NCBI GenBank assembly: GCA_001795165.1
Contig: MGNS01000161.1
Coordinates: 18,058-33,718, forward strand
Reading direction: 5' to 3'
From: Chloroflexi bacterium RBG_16_57_11
GTDB lineage: Bacteria > Chloroflexota > Anaerolineae > Anaerolineales > UBA4823
DNA length: 15,661 nt
Program-made: the position numbers and the translations under genes
Part shown: piece after piece, positions 6,797-14,378 of the stretch
Position numbering within the stretch: the first letter of the stretch is position 1
Layout of the letters: every line of letters begins with the position of its first letter
Notes under the pieces: model-generated
What the model was told of the DNA's origin: nothing
Seen by the model: only the letters and a program-made list of their open reading frames with translations
Databases searched by the model: none

Positions 6797-7927
6797 TTAC
6801 TTTCCGTAGACCTGCGTGTGGGGGTACCAATCTTTCCACCCGAACCAGAAGGCCGCTGTGCTTTTCAACCGTTGGAGCTGTTCTCCTGCCAGCTCCCCGG
6901 AAATCGCCTGTCCCGAAATCCCATCCCAGGTCGAACCGGTTTCTTCATCAACCAGCATCTGGCCTTCTTTGACTTTAAAAGTCAGTGTTCGACCGTGCCC
7001 TATTTGTCTGTTGAACACAACGCCAGCGCCGGTCTCAGCGTTAAAAACGACCAGCACGGCCATTTCACCAATCCGGTCGTTTACCACCGGCTCCTGGCTA
7101 AGCTGCCGAAACGGGTAGGCTACGGCGTGATCGTTGTGCGCCACGCCGATTACGAATTCCTTTGTTGCCAGCCGATTATCTATCACGCTTTCGCCCAAGA
7201 CGCCCGCCTCGGTGGATTGGAAGTAGCGTGAATAAACGCCGTTGCCTTGTGTGTATCCCTTAACCAGCGCCAGAGTATTCGGGTAGCGAGTCTTCCAATC
7301 CGTCCAGGTGGTGTGGAGTGCGGGGACAAATTCCATCTTAGCGCCTTTCATTGATCCAGCAATAGCCTCGCCCAGGATTTGGCTCCACAGGCTATCCGAT
7401 TGGCGATCATACAGTACCAGGGCGTTCATTACCAATTTCCCAGAAACACCGAAGGTCAGCTCTTTGCCGAGGACCTGGCGGGAATACACGATTCCCGTGA
7501 AGCATAATGGTCACCAGGTAACTACAATTTTCTGCCCGCCAACGGTGTCATTGACCACTTCATGGTAATCCAGCAATTCGGTCGAATAAGCCCGGCTTTC
7601 GCCGTTGATCGAAATGCCTATTACCAGTTCGTCAGGGGCGTACTCGCTATCTGCATCCGAAACCTTATAGAACTCTGGATGATCTATTGCTGGAATAGCA
7701 TCCCGTGGCAACAGGGTCACGATCTCATATTCAAGCTCAGATTTTGCCTGCGGTGTCATGGGTCTGATCGTCGCCACTTGGGAGGCAGAATCCTTTGCGG
7801 CATCGTTTGATTTCTCACTGATTGCTGGATTTTGTACTAAGCGAATGGCCAGCCACAGCAATCCAATAAGGGCTAGAATCACCAGCCCCAGCGGGTATAT
7901 TTTTGAGTGAGATTGCAAGGTTTTCAT
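6797..7927 (-). CDS. DUF3179-family protein with in-frame TGA, candidate selenoprotein
   Basis: A single frame runs from ATG 7927 to TAA 6797 (376 residues), broken only by TGA at 7511-7513. The part before it has an N-terminal membrane anchor (LGLVILALIGLLWLAI, about residues 13-28) and the DUF3179 start LLPRDAIPAI, with VIGISINGESRAY and HEVVNDTVGG. The part after continues directly with PLCFTGIVYSRQ, LTFGVSGKL, LVLYDRQSDSLWSQ and a family-type end AFWFGWKDWYPHTQVYG. DUF3179 proteins normally read VTYCPLC here, so the TGA replaces the first Cys and would give Sec139-x-x-Cys142. Biochemical function of the family is unknown; a thiol redox or metal role is a guess. A nonsense-mutated pseudogene is the main alternative. 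The ATG has a weak ribosome site; a TTG at 7987 is less likely. Confidence 0.75.
7473..7519 (-). promoter_or_regulatory. Candidate bacterial SECIS hairpin after the in-frame TGA
   Basis: Thirteen bases after the TGA (7511-7513) the minus strand has CGGGAAT (7497-7491), loop CGTGT (7490-7486) and ATTCCCG (7485-7479), a perfect 7-bp stem. The second loop base is G, 21 bases after the TGA. As I recall, bacterial SECIS rules ask for a G in the first two loop bases, roughly 16-37 bases after the codon. An outer 6-bp pairing ACCTGG (7519-7514) with CCAGGT (7478-7473) could close the structure around the TGA. Confidence 0.6.
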
Positions 7928-8006
7928 GCACGCCGTCCGATCATGAATGTCTGTTGTCTTTACATACAGACGCGCTATGCCAGTCAATCATTACATGAGT
8001 GGATGG

Positions 8007-9782
8007 TTAAGTCTCGCTTAGCTCTGTCAAGACAACGCTCTGGTCAATCTGGGATTGAAGTTCTGCAAACTCCGTTCTCAGGCGTGGGATCACCTGGTCC
8101 AGCGGTACGACCTCGCGCTCAGCGAGATCGCGCCTTTTGAGCTCCACACCGCCGGCTTTGAGGGCGCGCTCGCTAACCGTTAACCGTAGCGGCAGGCCGA
8201 TCAGGTCGGCGTCGTTGAATTTCACCCCCGGGCTTTCCGAACGATCATCGTACAGCGTGTCGATGCCGGCAGATTGCAGATCTGTGTAGAGCCGCGTGGC
8301 AATATTGGGGTTTTCGGCGCTTCCTTTACCAGCCAATAAGACCAGGTGTACGAGATAAGGCGCCACCGAGACCGGCCAGACCAAACCATACTCATCATGA
8401 TGCTGCTCAGCGATACACGCCATCAGCCGGCCAATGCCGATACCGTAGGATCCCATAACGACCGGGTGCGTTTGCCCGTCGGCATCCAAATAGGTACAGC
8501 CCATCGACTCACTGAAATGCGTCCCGAGCTTGAATATATTACCCACCTCCACGCCACGCACGCCGCGCAGGGGCTGGCTGCAGCGCGGGCAGAGGTCACC
8601 GTCCTGGGCGGCGGCGATATCGGCTATGATCTCAGCCTGGTAATCGCGCCCGTAATTGGTGTTGAGCAGATGGTATCCCTCCTCGTTGGCCCCTGCCACC
8701 AGGTTGGGGCTGTGCGGGATGGCGTCATCGACGATCACCAGGGCGCCTTTCAGCCCAACCGGGGAGGCATAGCCCGGGACCGCCCCCAGGAGGCGGATCT
8801 CGGCTTCGGTCGCCGGGCGTAAAGCCTGAGCCTTGACCGCGTTCGCCAGCTTGGTCTCGTTGACTTCCATGTCGCCGCGGATCACAGCGAAGATCAGGTG
8901 CTCAAGTTTCGTCTCGCCGTCCGGGATATTCGCCACAAGGAAGACGGCTTTGGCGGTGCGCGACTTGGGGATGTCCAGGAAATTGGCCAGATCTTCGATG
9001 CTTTTACACGCCGGTGTGGCGACTTTTTTTGTTGCCCGTGGCGTTTCCTCATCGGGCAGCGCTTTGCGGAAAGTCGCCACCTGCCGGTTGGCGGAGAACC
9101 CGCAGGAATTGCAGATCAACAGCGTGTCCTCACCGATGTCTGTCAGGTACATAAATTCGTGAGCCAGGCTGCCACCCATCATGCCAACGTCCGCCTTGAC
9201 CGCTATAACCGGCAGCCCGCAGCGCTTGAAGACGTTGAAATAAGCCTGGTGATGGGCACGGTACTGGCGGTCCAACCCATCCCAATCCGTGTCCAGGCTG
9301 TAACTGTCCTTCATGGTGAACTCGCGCACGCGGATCAAACCGGCCCGTGGGCGAGGATCATCGCGGAACTTGGTTTGAATATGGAACAACATCTGGGGTA
9401 GCTGGCGGTAGGAGTGCACCTGGCGGCGCACCAGGTCGGCGACGACCTCCTCATGGGTCATCGCCAGGACCATGTCTCGGCCGGAGCGGTCCTGAAATCG
9501 CGCCATTTCTGCGTCGATCTTGTACCAGCGCCGGGTTTCCTTCCAGATGTCGGCGGGGTGTACCACCGGCATGGTGATCTCCTGCCCGCCGATGGCCTCC
9601 ATCTCCTGGCGGATGATGGCCTCGATCTTGTTCATAGTGCGCCGCGCCAGGGGCAGGTAGCTGAATATCCCGGCAGCGAGCTGGCGGATGTATCCGGCGC
9701 GCAACAACAGCTGGTGGCTGGCGATCTCTGCTTCGGCGGGAGCCTCACGCAGGGTCTGGCTGAATAGCTGGCTCATACGCAT
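8007..9782 (-). CDS. proS: Prolyl-tRNA synthetase, bacterial type with editing insert
   Basis: ProRS charges tRNA-Pro with proline in the cytoplasm. The 591 residues show class II motif 1 (around HQLLLRAGYIRQLAAGIFSY), motif 2 (FRDDPRPRAGLIRVREFTMK) and motif 3 (SYGIGIGRLMACIAEQ). A central YbaK-like editing insert (about 225-385) removes mischarged Ala, and the C-terminal anticodon-binding domain follows. CNSCG and CPRC pairs bracket the insert, as in many bacterial ProRS. Length is normal for the bacterial form. The ATG at 9782 has AGGAGGT five bases upstream; Met3 is an alternative. The upstream leader carries a proline-rich reading frame and a strong hairpin, implying regulation by proline or tRNA-Pro charging. 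Confidence 0.97.
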   Translation of the reverse strand: MRMSQLFSQTLREAPAEAEIASHQLLLRAGYIRQLAAGIFSYLPLARRTMNKIEAIIRQEMEAIGGQEITMPVVHPADIWKETRRWYKIDAEMARFQDRSGRDMVLAMTHEEVVADLVRRQVHSYRQLPQMLFHIQTKFRDDPRPRAGLIRVREFTMKDSYSLDTDWDGLDRQYRAHHQAYFNVFKRCGLPVIAVKADVGMMGGSLAHEFMYLTDIGEDTLLICNSCGFSANRQVATFRKALPDEETPRATKKVATPACKSIEDLANFLDIPKSRTAKAVFLVANIPDGETKLEHLIFAVIRGDMEVNETKLANAVKAQALRPATEAEIRLLGAVPGYASPVGLKGALVIVDDAIPHSPNLVAGANEEGYHLLNTNYGRDYQAEIIADIAAAQDGDLCPRCSQPLRGVRGVEVGNIFKLGTHFSESMGCTYLDADGQTHPVVMGSYGIGIGRLMACIAEQHHDEYGLVWPVSVAPYLVHLVLLAGKGSAENPNIATRLYTDLQSAGIDTLYDDRSESPGVKFNDADLIGLPLRLTVSERALKAGGVELKRRDLAEREVVPLDQVIPRLRTEFAELQSQIDQSVVLTELSET

Positions 9783-9810
9783 CGTGGACCTCCTGATGAT
9801 TAAACAACTT

Positions 9811-9838
9811 CGCCCTCTGGCTTTCAGTCCAGAGGGCG
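9811..9838 (-). promoter_or_regulatory. Strong hairpin in the proS leader
   Basis: A perfect 10-bp stem, CGCCCTCTGG paired with CCAGAGGGCG, has the 8-base loop ACTGAAAG on the minus strand. It ends 28 bases before the proS ATG and about 16 bases before the AGGAGGT site. The following bases AAGTTGTTTAATC are only partly T-rich, so it is either a weak intrinsic terminator or a structure acting on translation. Its loop plus three stem bases (9819-9829) are complementary to 9884-9894. Confidence 0.7.
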
Positions 9839-9872
9839 GTAACCGGTCAGAAACGGATATGCGCTACCCAAC

Positions 9873-9956
9873 CTACCCTGAATGACTGAAAGCCCGCGCC
9901 GGCGATCGCGGAGCAGGGGTAGGGGCAGGAACAGGGCAGCAATTACCGTTAACCAT
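9873..9956 (-). CDS. Proline-rich leader peptide upstream of proS
   Basis: ATG at 9956 opens a 27-codon frame ending in TAG at 9873, 90 bases before proS. The middle reads CPVPAPTPAPRSP, with six proline codons (CCT four times, CCG twice) at codons 8, 10, 12, 14, 16 and 19. Proline codons ahead of a prolyl-tRNA synthetase are what a ribosome-stalling attenuator needs: low charged tRNA-Pro would halt ribosomes here. Codons 21-25 contain GGCTTTCAGTC, which is complementary to the loop region of the downstream hairpin. There is no clear ribosome-binding site, and the predicted transcription start is within a base or two of the ATG, so the message may be leaderless. A chance proline-rich frame in GC-rich DNA is the alternative. 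Confidence 0.6.
   Translation of the reverse strand: MVNGNCCPVPAPTPAPRSPARAFSHSG
9884..9894 (-). promoter_or_regulatory. Predicted anti-hairpin arm in the proS leader
   Basis: The minus-strand sequence GGCTTTCAGTC is an exact 11-base complement of GACTGAAAGCC at 9819-9829, the loop and inner stem of the strong hairpin. The arm lies inside the leader reading frame, just after the last proline codon (9900-9902). Pairing would compete with the upper part of the hairpin. Confidence 0.55.
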
Positions 9957-9963
9957 GGAGTAA

Positions 9964-9991
9964 AGTTTACCATTCTTGTGACTGTTGTCAA
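9964..9991 (-). promoter_or_regulatory. Predicted promoter of the proS leader and proS
   Basis: The minus strand has a perfect TTGACA (9986-9991), a 16-base spacer and TAAACT (9964-9969, four of six to TATAAT). The start would fall near 9956-9958, almost on the leader ATG, giving about 175 bases of leader before proS. Confidence 0.55.
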
Positions 9992-10026
9992 GGAATGTTT
10001 TGCCTGGCACCAGGGTACTTACAAAG

Positions 10027-10040
10027 TCGCCATCTGGCGA
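10027..10040 (-). terminator. Short hairpin, possible weak terminator after the jelly-roll gene
   Basis: TCGCC and GGCGA (5 bp, loop AGAT on the minus strand) are followed by CTTTGT about 80 bases after the stop of the upstream minus-strand gene. The stem is short and the T-run poor. A second small palindrome, CCTGG-TG-CCAGG, lies at about 10003-10014. Otherwise 9992-10119 shows nothing recognisable. Confidence 0.25.
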
Positions 10041-10119
10041 TTGAAATCACTGCAAGCAGAGCACAAAGTCTATGGCTAAGAGACCGGTAGCAGTACAGTT
10101 GATCTTAAATACCCCGGGC

Positions 10120-10892
<773 letters not shown>

Positions 10893-10896
<4 letters not shown>

Positions 10897-10979
10897 CTGG
10901 ACTCCATAACCTTCTTGTCTTTATCCATCTGGAAACGTTCCGCCAGCATTTTTGCAGTCTGACCGGGTGGAATCTTCAC
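10893..10979 (-). CDS. Possible small upstream ORF coupled to the jelly-roll gene
   Basis: A GTG at 10979 opens 28 codons (VKIPPGQTAKMLAERFQMDK and eight more residues) that end in TGA overlapping the next gene's TTG by four bases. The overlap is typical of coupled genes and the composition is protein-like. AGGAG lies only two bases from the GTG, which is too close, and the frame is also open further upstream. It may be a small protein, an upstream regulatory frame or chance. Confidence 0.25.
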
Positions 10980-11010
10980 TTCTCCTTTGTTCGCCTGGCC
11001 GAACCATAGT

Positions 11011-11038
11011 ATTGTACATGGTCTAAGTTTACCTCCAA
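11011..11038 (-). promoter_or_regulatory. Possible promoter of the jelly-roll gene
   Basis: The minus strand has TACAAT (11011-11016, five of six to the -10 consensus) and TTGGAG (11033-11038) with a 16-base spacer. The start would be near 11004, about 108 bases before the TTG. Confidence 0.35.
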
Positions 11039-11118
11039 TGCAATGCGACCGCACGCTTTTCTTTAAAACCAAGAAAGGCGACTCTGTTTGTCAAAACTGA
11101 TCAGGGCAAAGAATGATG

Positions 11119-11124
11119 TATAAT
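11119..11124 (+). promoter_or_regulatory. -10 box of the MBL-mutY-dipeptidase run
   Basis: TATAAT is exact and lies 24 bases before the ATG of the metallo-beta-lactamase gene, so the transcript leader would be under 20 bases, just enough for GAGGAG at 11138-11143. No good -35 box lies at normal spacing; TTGTCA (11088-11093) is 25 bases away. Confidence 0.4.
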
Positions 11125-11148
11125 CTAAACCGTCATTGAGGAGTGTGG

Positions 11149-11796
11149 ATGGAAATAACCTGGTTTGGACTTTCATGTTTCCGGTTGACCGAGCGCGGCA
11201 TGGCCAGCGTCGTCACCGATCCATATGATCATCGCATTACCGGCTTCGAGCCCCTGAAATTGAAGGCTGATATCGTAACCATCAGCCACGACGCTCCAGG
11301 GCATAACAACGCCGCTGGAGTGAAGGGAAAGAGCCATGTCATCACTGGCCCCGGAGAGTTCGAGATTGGCGGCGTTTTCATCACCGGCGTTCAGACTAAC
11401 GGCGTCTCCAAGCGCACACCGGATGAGCCACGCAATACGTTATATACCTTCGATTTTAACGGTCTGACGGTGGCCCATTTGGGCGATTTAAGTCGCGTCC
11501 CCAGCCAGGCGGAGATCGAAGCGTTGGGCAATGTACATGTGGCATTGGTGCCGGTGGGCGGGGGCGGCGGGCTGTCTTCTGCCAAAGCGGTAGAAGTGAT
11601 CAGCGTACTCGAGCCAGGTATTGTCATCCCGATGCACTACAACGTCCCAGGCAGCGCGTTAAAGCTCAGCCCTCTGAGCAAGTTCCTTAAGGAAATGGGG
11701 GTTGCCAGCGCTGAGCCGCAGCCTTCGCTTAAGCTTTCCATCAGCAATGTACCAGAGGATACTCGTGTGGTCGTACTGAGCTGCGAGCGATCATAA
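11149..11796 (+). CDS. Metallo-beta-lactamase-fold protein (COG2220/UlaG-like), degenerate metal motif
   Basis: The 215 residues follow the UlaG-like hydrolase layout: ITWFG start, DIVTISHDAPGHNN (41-54), TGPGEFEIGGVFITGV (66-81), HLGDL (110-114) and IPMHYN (160-165). The usual HxHxDH metal motif is reduced: His47 and His52 remain, but Ala49 and Gly51 replace His and Asp. Asp113 and His163, later ligands, are kept. It may bind one metal or none, or belong to a subfamily where this is normal. The ATG at 11149 has GAGGAG five bases upstream and is preferred over the GTG at 11143. It is first in a tight plus-strand run ahead of a small protein and mutY. Substrate unknown. Confidence 0.85.
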   Translation: MEITWFGLSCFRLTERGMASVVTDPYDHRITGFEPLKLKADIVTISHDAPGHNNAAGVKGKSHVITGPGEFEIGGVFITGVQTNGVSKRTPDEPRNTLYTFDFNGLTVAHLGDLSRVPSQAEIEALGNVHVALVPVGGGGGLSSAKAVEVISVLEPGIVIPMHYNVPGSALKLSPLSKFLKEMGVASAEPQPSLKLSISNVPEDTRVVVLSCERS

Positions 11797-11821
11797 AGAC
11801 CGTTTGGTAGGAGCGTAAAAC

Positions 11822-12124
11822 GTGGCTGTAAAACTGTTGATGACGTGGGACATCTTACCCGGCCGAGAGCAGGAGTATTTCGAATTCGTGGTGCGCGATT
11901 TCATCCCCGGGGTGCAGCGCCTGGGGATGGAGCCAAGCGACGCCTGGTACACGATGTATGGCAGCCAGCCGCAAATACTGGCAGCCATGCAAATGCCGAA
12001 TGTCGGCGCGCTGGAAAATATCCTGAACTCCTCGGAATGGGGCGAGCTGACTCAGCGTCTATTAGACTACGTCGAGAATTTCAAGTTCAAGATCGTCCAG
12101 GCTCGCAGCGGATTCCAGATGTGA
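11822..12124 (+). CDS. Small alpha-beta protein, ferredoxin-like dimeric barrel type
   Basis: A 100-residue soluble protein with no family I can name surely. The pattern, a strand (AVKLLMTWDI), a helix (GREQEYFEFVVRDFIPGVQR), a strand (SDAWYTMYG), a helix (LENILNSSEWGELTQRLLDY) and a final strand (NFKFKIVQA), resembles the dimeric alpha-beta barrel fold of NIPSNAP or antibiotic-monooxygenase-like proteins. No catalytic residues stand out. The GTG start has AGGAG eight bases upstream. It begins 25 bases after the MBL gene and overlaps mutY by four bases (GTGA), so the three are very likely cotranscribed and mutY translation is coupled to it. Confidence 0.8.
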   Translation: MAVKLLMTWDILPGREQEYFEFVVRDFIPGVQRLGMEPSDAWYTMYGSQPQILAAMQMPNVGALENILNSSEWGELTQRLLDYVENFKFKIVQARSGFQM

Positions 12125-13200
12125 AGTCATCCCAATTTACTGTTAACCTGCTCGCATGGTATGCGCAGCATGCCCGCGTTCTGCCCTGGCGCGGGGATAC
12201 CAATCCCTATGCCGTGTGGGTATCAGAAGTTATGCTGCAGCAAACACGCGTCGAGACGGTGGTCCCGTATTATGAGCGCTGGATGAAGCGCTTTCCCGAT
12301 CTGGCCGCATTGGCTCGAGCCTCGCAGCAAGAGGTTCTCTCTGCCTGGGAGGGGTTGGGATATTACAGCCGCGCCCGTAATCTGCATCGCGCTGCACAGA
12401 TCGTGCTTCAAGAAATGGACGGTGAGCTGCCGGGCGATCCCAGAGCCCTTGCCAGGCTGCCCGGTATTGGCCGTTATACCGCCGGGGCGATCGCCTCCCT
12501 GGCTTTTGGGGAGGATGCACCGGCGTTGGATGGCAATATTCGGCGCGTGCTGGCGCGGGTTTTCAATCTGGTTGAGCCGGCTCGCTCTCCAGCGGGCGAG
12601 CGCCGATTGTGGGAATTGGCTGCCGGGCACCTTCCACCCGGGCAGGCAGGCGATTACAACCAGGCGTTAATGGATCTGGGGGCTACCATCTGCACACCGA
12701 GCGCCCCCACCTGCCCCGAATGTCCGGTTAGCCGGGTATGCCAGGCGCAGGCCCTGGGAATTCAGGATCAGCGTCCGGTCCTTCAAAAGAAGCCGGCTAC
12801 CCCACATTATGTCGTCACCGCCGCGGTCATCTGTCGCGACCGCCAGGTCCTGATCACCCAGCGACCACTGAATGGGCTGTTGGGCGGGCTGTGGGAATTT
12901 CCAGACGGCAAGCTTCAGCCCGGGGAAAACCTGGCGGATTGTTTGCAACGGGAAATTTGTGAGGAGCTCGGCGTCAGGGTCAACGTTCAGGATTGCATGG
13001 GTGTTTACCGGCATGCGTATACGCATTTTCGGGTCACTCTGCATGCGTTTCGCTGCACGCTACACAACAGGATTGCCCCTCTGCCGCGGCAAGTGAACGA
13101 CTTGCGCTGGGTTGCGCCTGCTGAACTGCCTGGCTTTCCGATGGGGAAGATCGATCGCCAGATTGCCCGCCAGTTGCTGGCTCAGGAGCAGCCATGCTGA
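12121..13200 (+). CDS. mutY: A/G-specific adenine glycosylase MutY fused to a complete Nudix box
   Basis: MutY removes adenine mispaired with 8-oxoguanine. The helix-hairpin-helix glycosylase domain shows WVSEVMLQQTRV (catalytic Glu36), LPGIGRYTAGAIASLAFG (113-130) with catalytic Asp137 in LDGN, and a 4Fe-4S site C-x6-C-x2-C-x5-C (Cys191, 198, 201, 207). The C-terminal domain has the MutY oxoG-recognition features GLWEFP and YTHFRVTLH. Unusually, it also carries an intact Nudix box GX5EX7REUXEEXGU at residues 263-285 (Gly263, Glu269, Arg277, Glu278, Glu281, Glu282, Gly284). Classic MutY C-domains resemble MutT but lack this box, so hydrolysis of 8-oxo-dGTP or another nucleotide is conceivable. 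The start is GTG at 12121, overlapping the upstream stop; 359 residues is normal. Confidence 0.95.
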   Translation: MKSSQFTVNLLAWYAQHARVLPWRGDTNPYAVWVSEVMLQQTRVETVVPYYERWMKRFPDLAALARASQQEVLSAWEGLGYYSRARNLHRAAQIVLQEMDGELPGDPRALARLPGIGRYTAGAIASLAFGEDAPALDGNIRRVLARVFNLVEPARSPAGERRLWELAAGHLPPGQAGDYNQALMDLGATICTPSAPTCPECPVSRVCQAQALGIQDQRPVLQKKPATPHYVVTAAVICRDRQVLITQRPLNGLLGGLWEFPDGKLQPGENLADCLQREICEELGVRVNVQDCMGVYRHAYTHFRVTLHAFRCTLHNRIAPLPRQVNDLRWVAPAELPGFPMGKIDRQIARQLLAQEQPC

Positions 13201-14309
13201 TTGTCGACGCACACCAGGACCTGGCCTGGAATATGCTATCGTTTGGCCGGGATTACACTCACTCGGTTGCCGAGACGCGGCGCATCGAAGCGGGTGGATT
13301 AGCCCCGATCGTAAATGGCGACGCCTTGTTAGGTTGGCCTGAATATCAGAAGGGCTGTGTGGGACTGGTGTTTGCCAGCTTATTTGCTACCCCGGTGCGA
13401 CATTGCGTTGGCTCCTGGGAGCACGGGCTGTGCTATGCCGACTCGATCCAGGCCGCGCGCCTGTACCGCACCCAATTGGACGTTTATAAGCGTTTGATCA
13501 ATGATCACCCGGATATGTTCGCGCTGGTAACGACCCGCTCAGATCTGGAGCGGGTGTTGGCAGTCTGGCGAGGTCGAAATGGCGAAGGTACCGGGCAGGA
13601 AGATGCTGTAGGGCACAGCGCGTCGCCGGTCGGGCTGGTGGTTTCGATGGAAGGGGCAGAATGTGTCAGAGATCCAGGCGAGCTGGAGGCCTGGTGGCAA
13701 CATGGTGTGCGCCTCATCGGTCCGGCCTGGAGTGGTAACCAGTTCTGCGGTGGTACACGCGAGCCCGGACCGTTATCCCCCAAAGGCATGGCCTTGCTAG
13801 AGCACATGGGCGACCTGGGTTTTGGCCTGGACTTGACCCACATGGACGAGCAGGCTGTCTTACAGGCGCTGGATATCTATCCTGGTGCACTCCTTGCATC
13901 GCATAGTAATGCTCTGGCATTGCTGAAAGACCACTCGGACAACCGCCATCTTTCTGATCGGGTGATCGACGGTATCCTGGAGCGCGATGGGATTATCGGT
14001 ATCGTGCCGTTTAACCAGTTCCTGAAGCCGGGCTGGCGGATTGGCGACCGCCGTGAGGAGGTAAGCCTGGAGTGGGTGGTGGCTCAAATTGATTATATTT
14101 GCCAGAAGGCCGGCGATGCACGCCATGTTGGGCTGGGCACGGACTTCGATGGAGGTTTTGGCTGGCAATCCGTTCCGTCGGAAATCAACTCGATTGCGGA
14201 CTTATCCAAGCTGGCCCCCTTGTTGATGGAGAAGGGTTATCCTGACGAGGAGATCATTTCCGTGTTGGGTGAGAACTGGATTGGTTTGTTGAAGCGCATT
14301 TTACCGTAG
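13194..14309 (+). CDS. Membrane-dipeptidase family hydrolase (peptidase M19)
   Basis: M19 (renal dipeptidase-like) enzymes are zinc amidohydrolases that split dipeptides. The expected residues occur in order: HxD (His7, Asp9) in VDAHQDLAWN, Glu153 in SMEGAE, His216 in DLTHMD, His237 in ASHSN, Arg251 in DNRHLSD, and Asp317 in GTDFDG. The His216-His237 spacing of 21 equals that of human DPEP1 from memory. At 371 residues with no signal peptide, it should be cytoplasmic. ATG 13194 has AGGAG six bases upstream and overlaps the mutY stop by seven bases, so it is in the same operon. A link to DNA repair is not evident. Confidence 0.92.
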   Translation: MLIVDAHQDLAWNMLSFGRDYTHSVAETRRIEAGGLAPIVNGDALLGWPEYQKGCVGLVFASLFATPVRHCVGSWEHGLCYADSIQAARLYRTQLDVYKRLINDHPDMFALVTTRSDLERVLAVWRGRNGEGTGQEDAVGHSASPVGLVVSMEGAECVRDPGELEAWWQHGVRLIGPAWSGNQFCGGTREPGPLSPKGMALLEHMGDLGFGLDLTHMDEQAVLQALDIYPGALLASHSNALALLKDHSDNRHLSDRVIDGILERDGIIGIVPFNQFLKPGWRIGDRREEVSLEWVVAQIDYICQKAGDARHVGLGTDFDGGFGWQSVPSEINSIADLSKLAPLLMEKGYPDEEIISVLGENWIGLLKRILP

Positions 14310-14378
14310 GTTTAGACCCAGGTGCCTGGACCGATCTGTCATTGATCAACACCGGAACGATTTGAGTGAAGTGTACCG

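Noticed and set aside
6797..7489. A separate gene starting at GTG 7489
   Set aside because: No ribosome site precedes it, the GTG lies in the loop of the hairpin, and the frame is continuous with the upstream part except for the TGA. It is the rest of the DUF3179 protein.
7511..7513. TGA recoded as Trp or Gly through an altered genetic code
   Set aside because: ubiX, menG, the 100-residue protein, mutY and the jelly-roll gene all end in TGA at sensible places, and no other gene has an internal TGA.
9811..9838. Ordinary bidirectional intrinsic terminator
   Set aside because: Neither strand has a proper T-run after the stem, and it lies inside the proS leader rather than at a gene end.
9783..9991. 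T-box riboswitch ahead of proS
   Set aside because: No convincing AGGGUGGNACCGCG-type motif or stem I with specifier loop was found; GGGTAGGTTGGGTAGCGC is only a loose resemblance.
9882..10079. Plus-strand 65-codon Arg-rich frame over the proS leader
   Set aside because: Its Arg codons are the antisense of the Pro codons, and it has no ribosome-binding site or recognisable domain.
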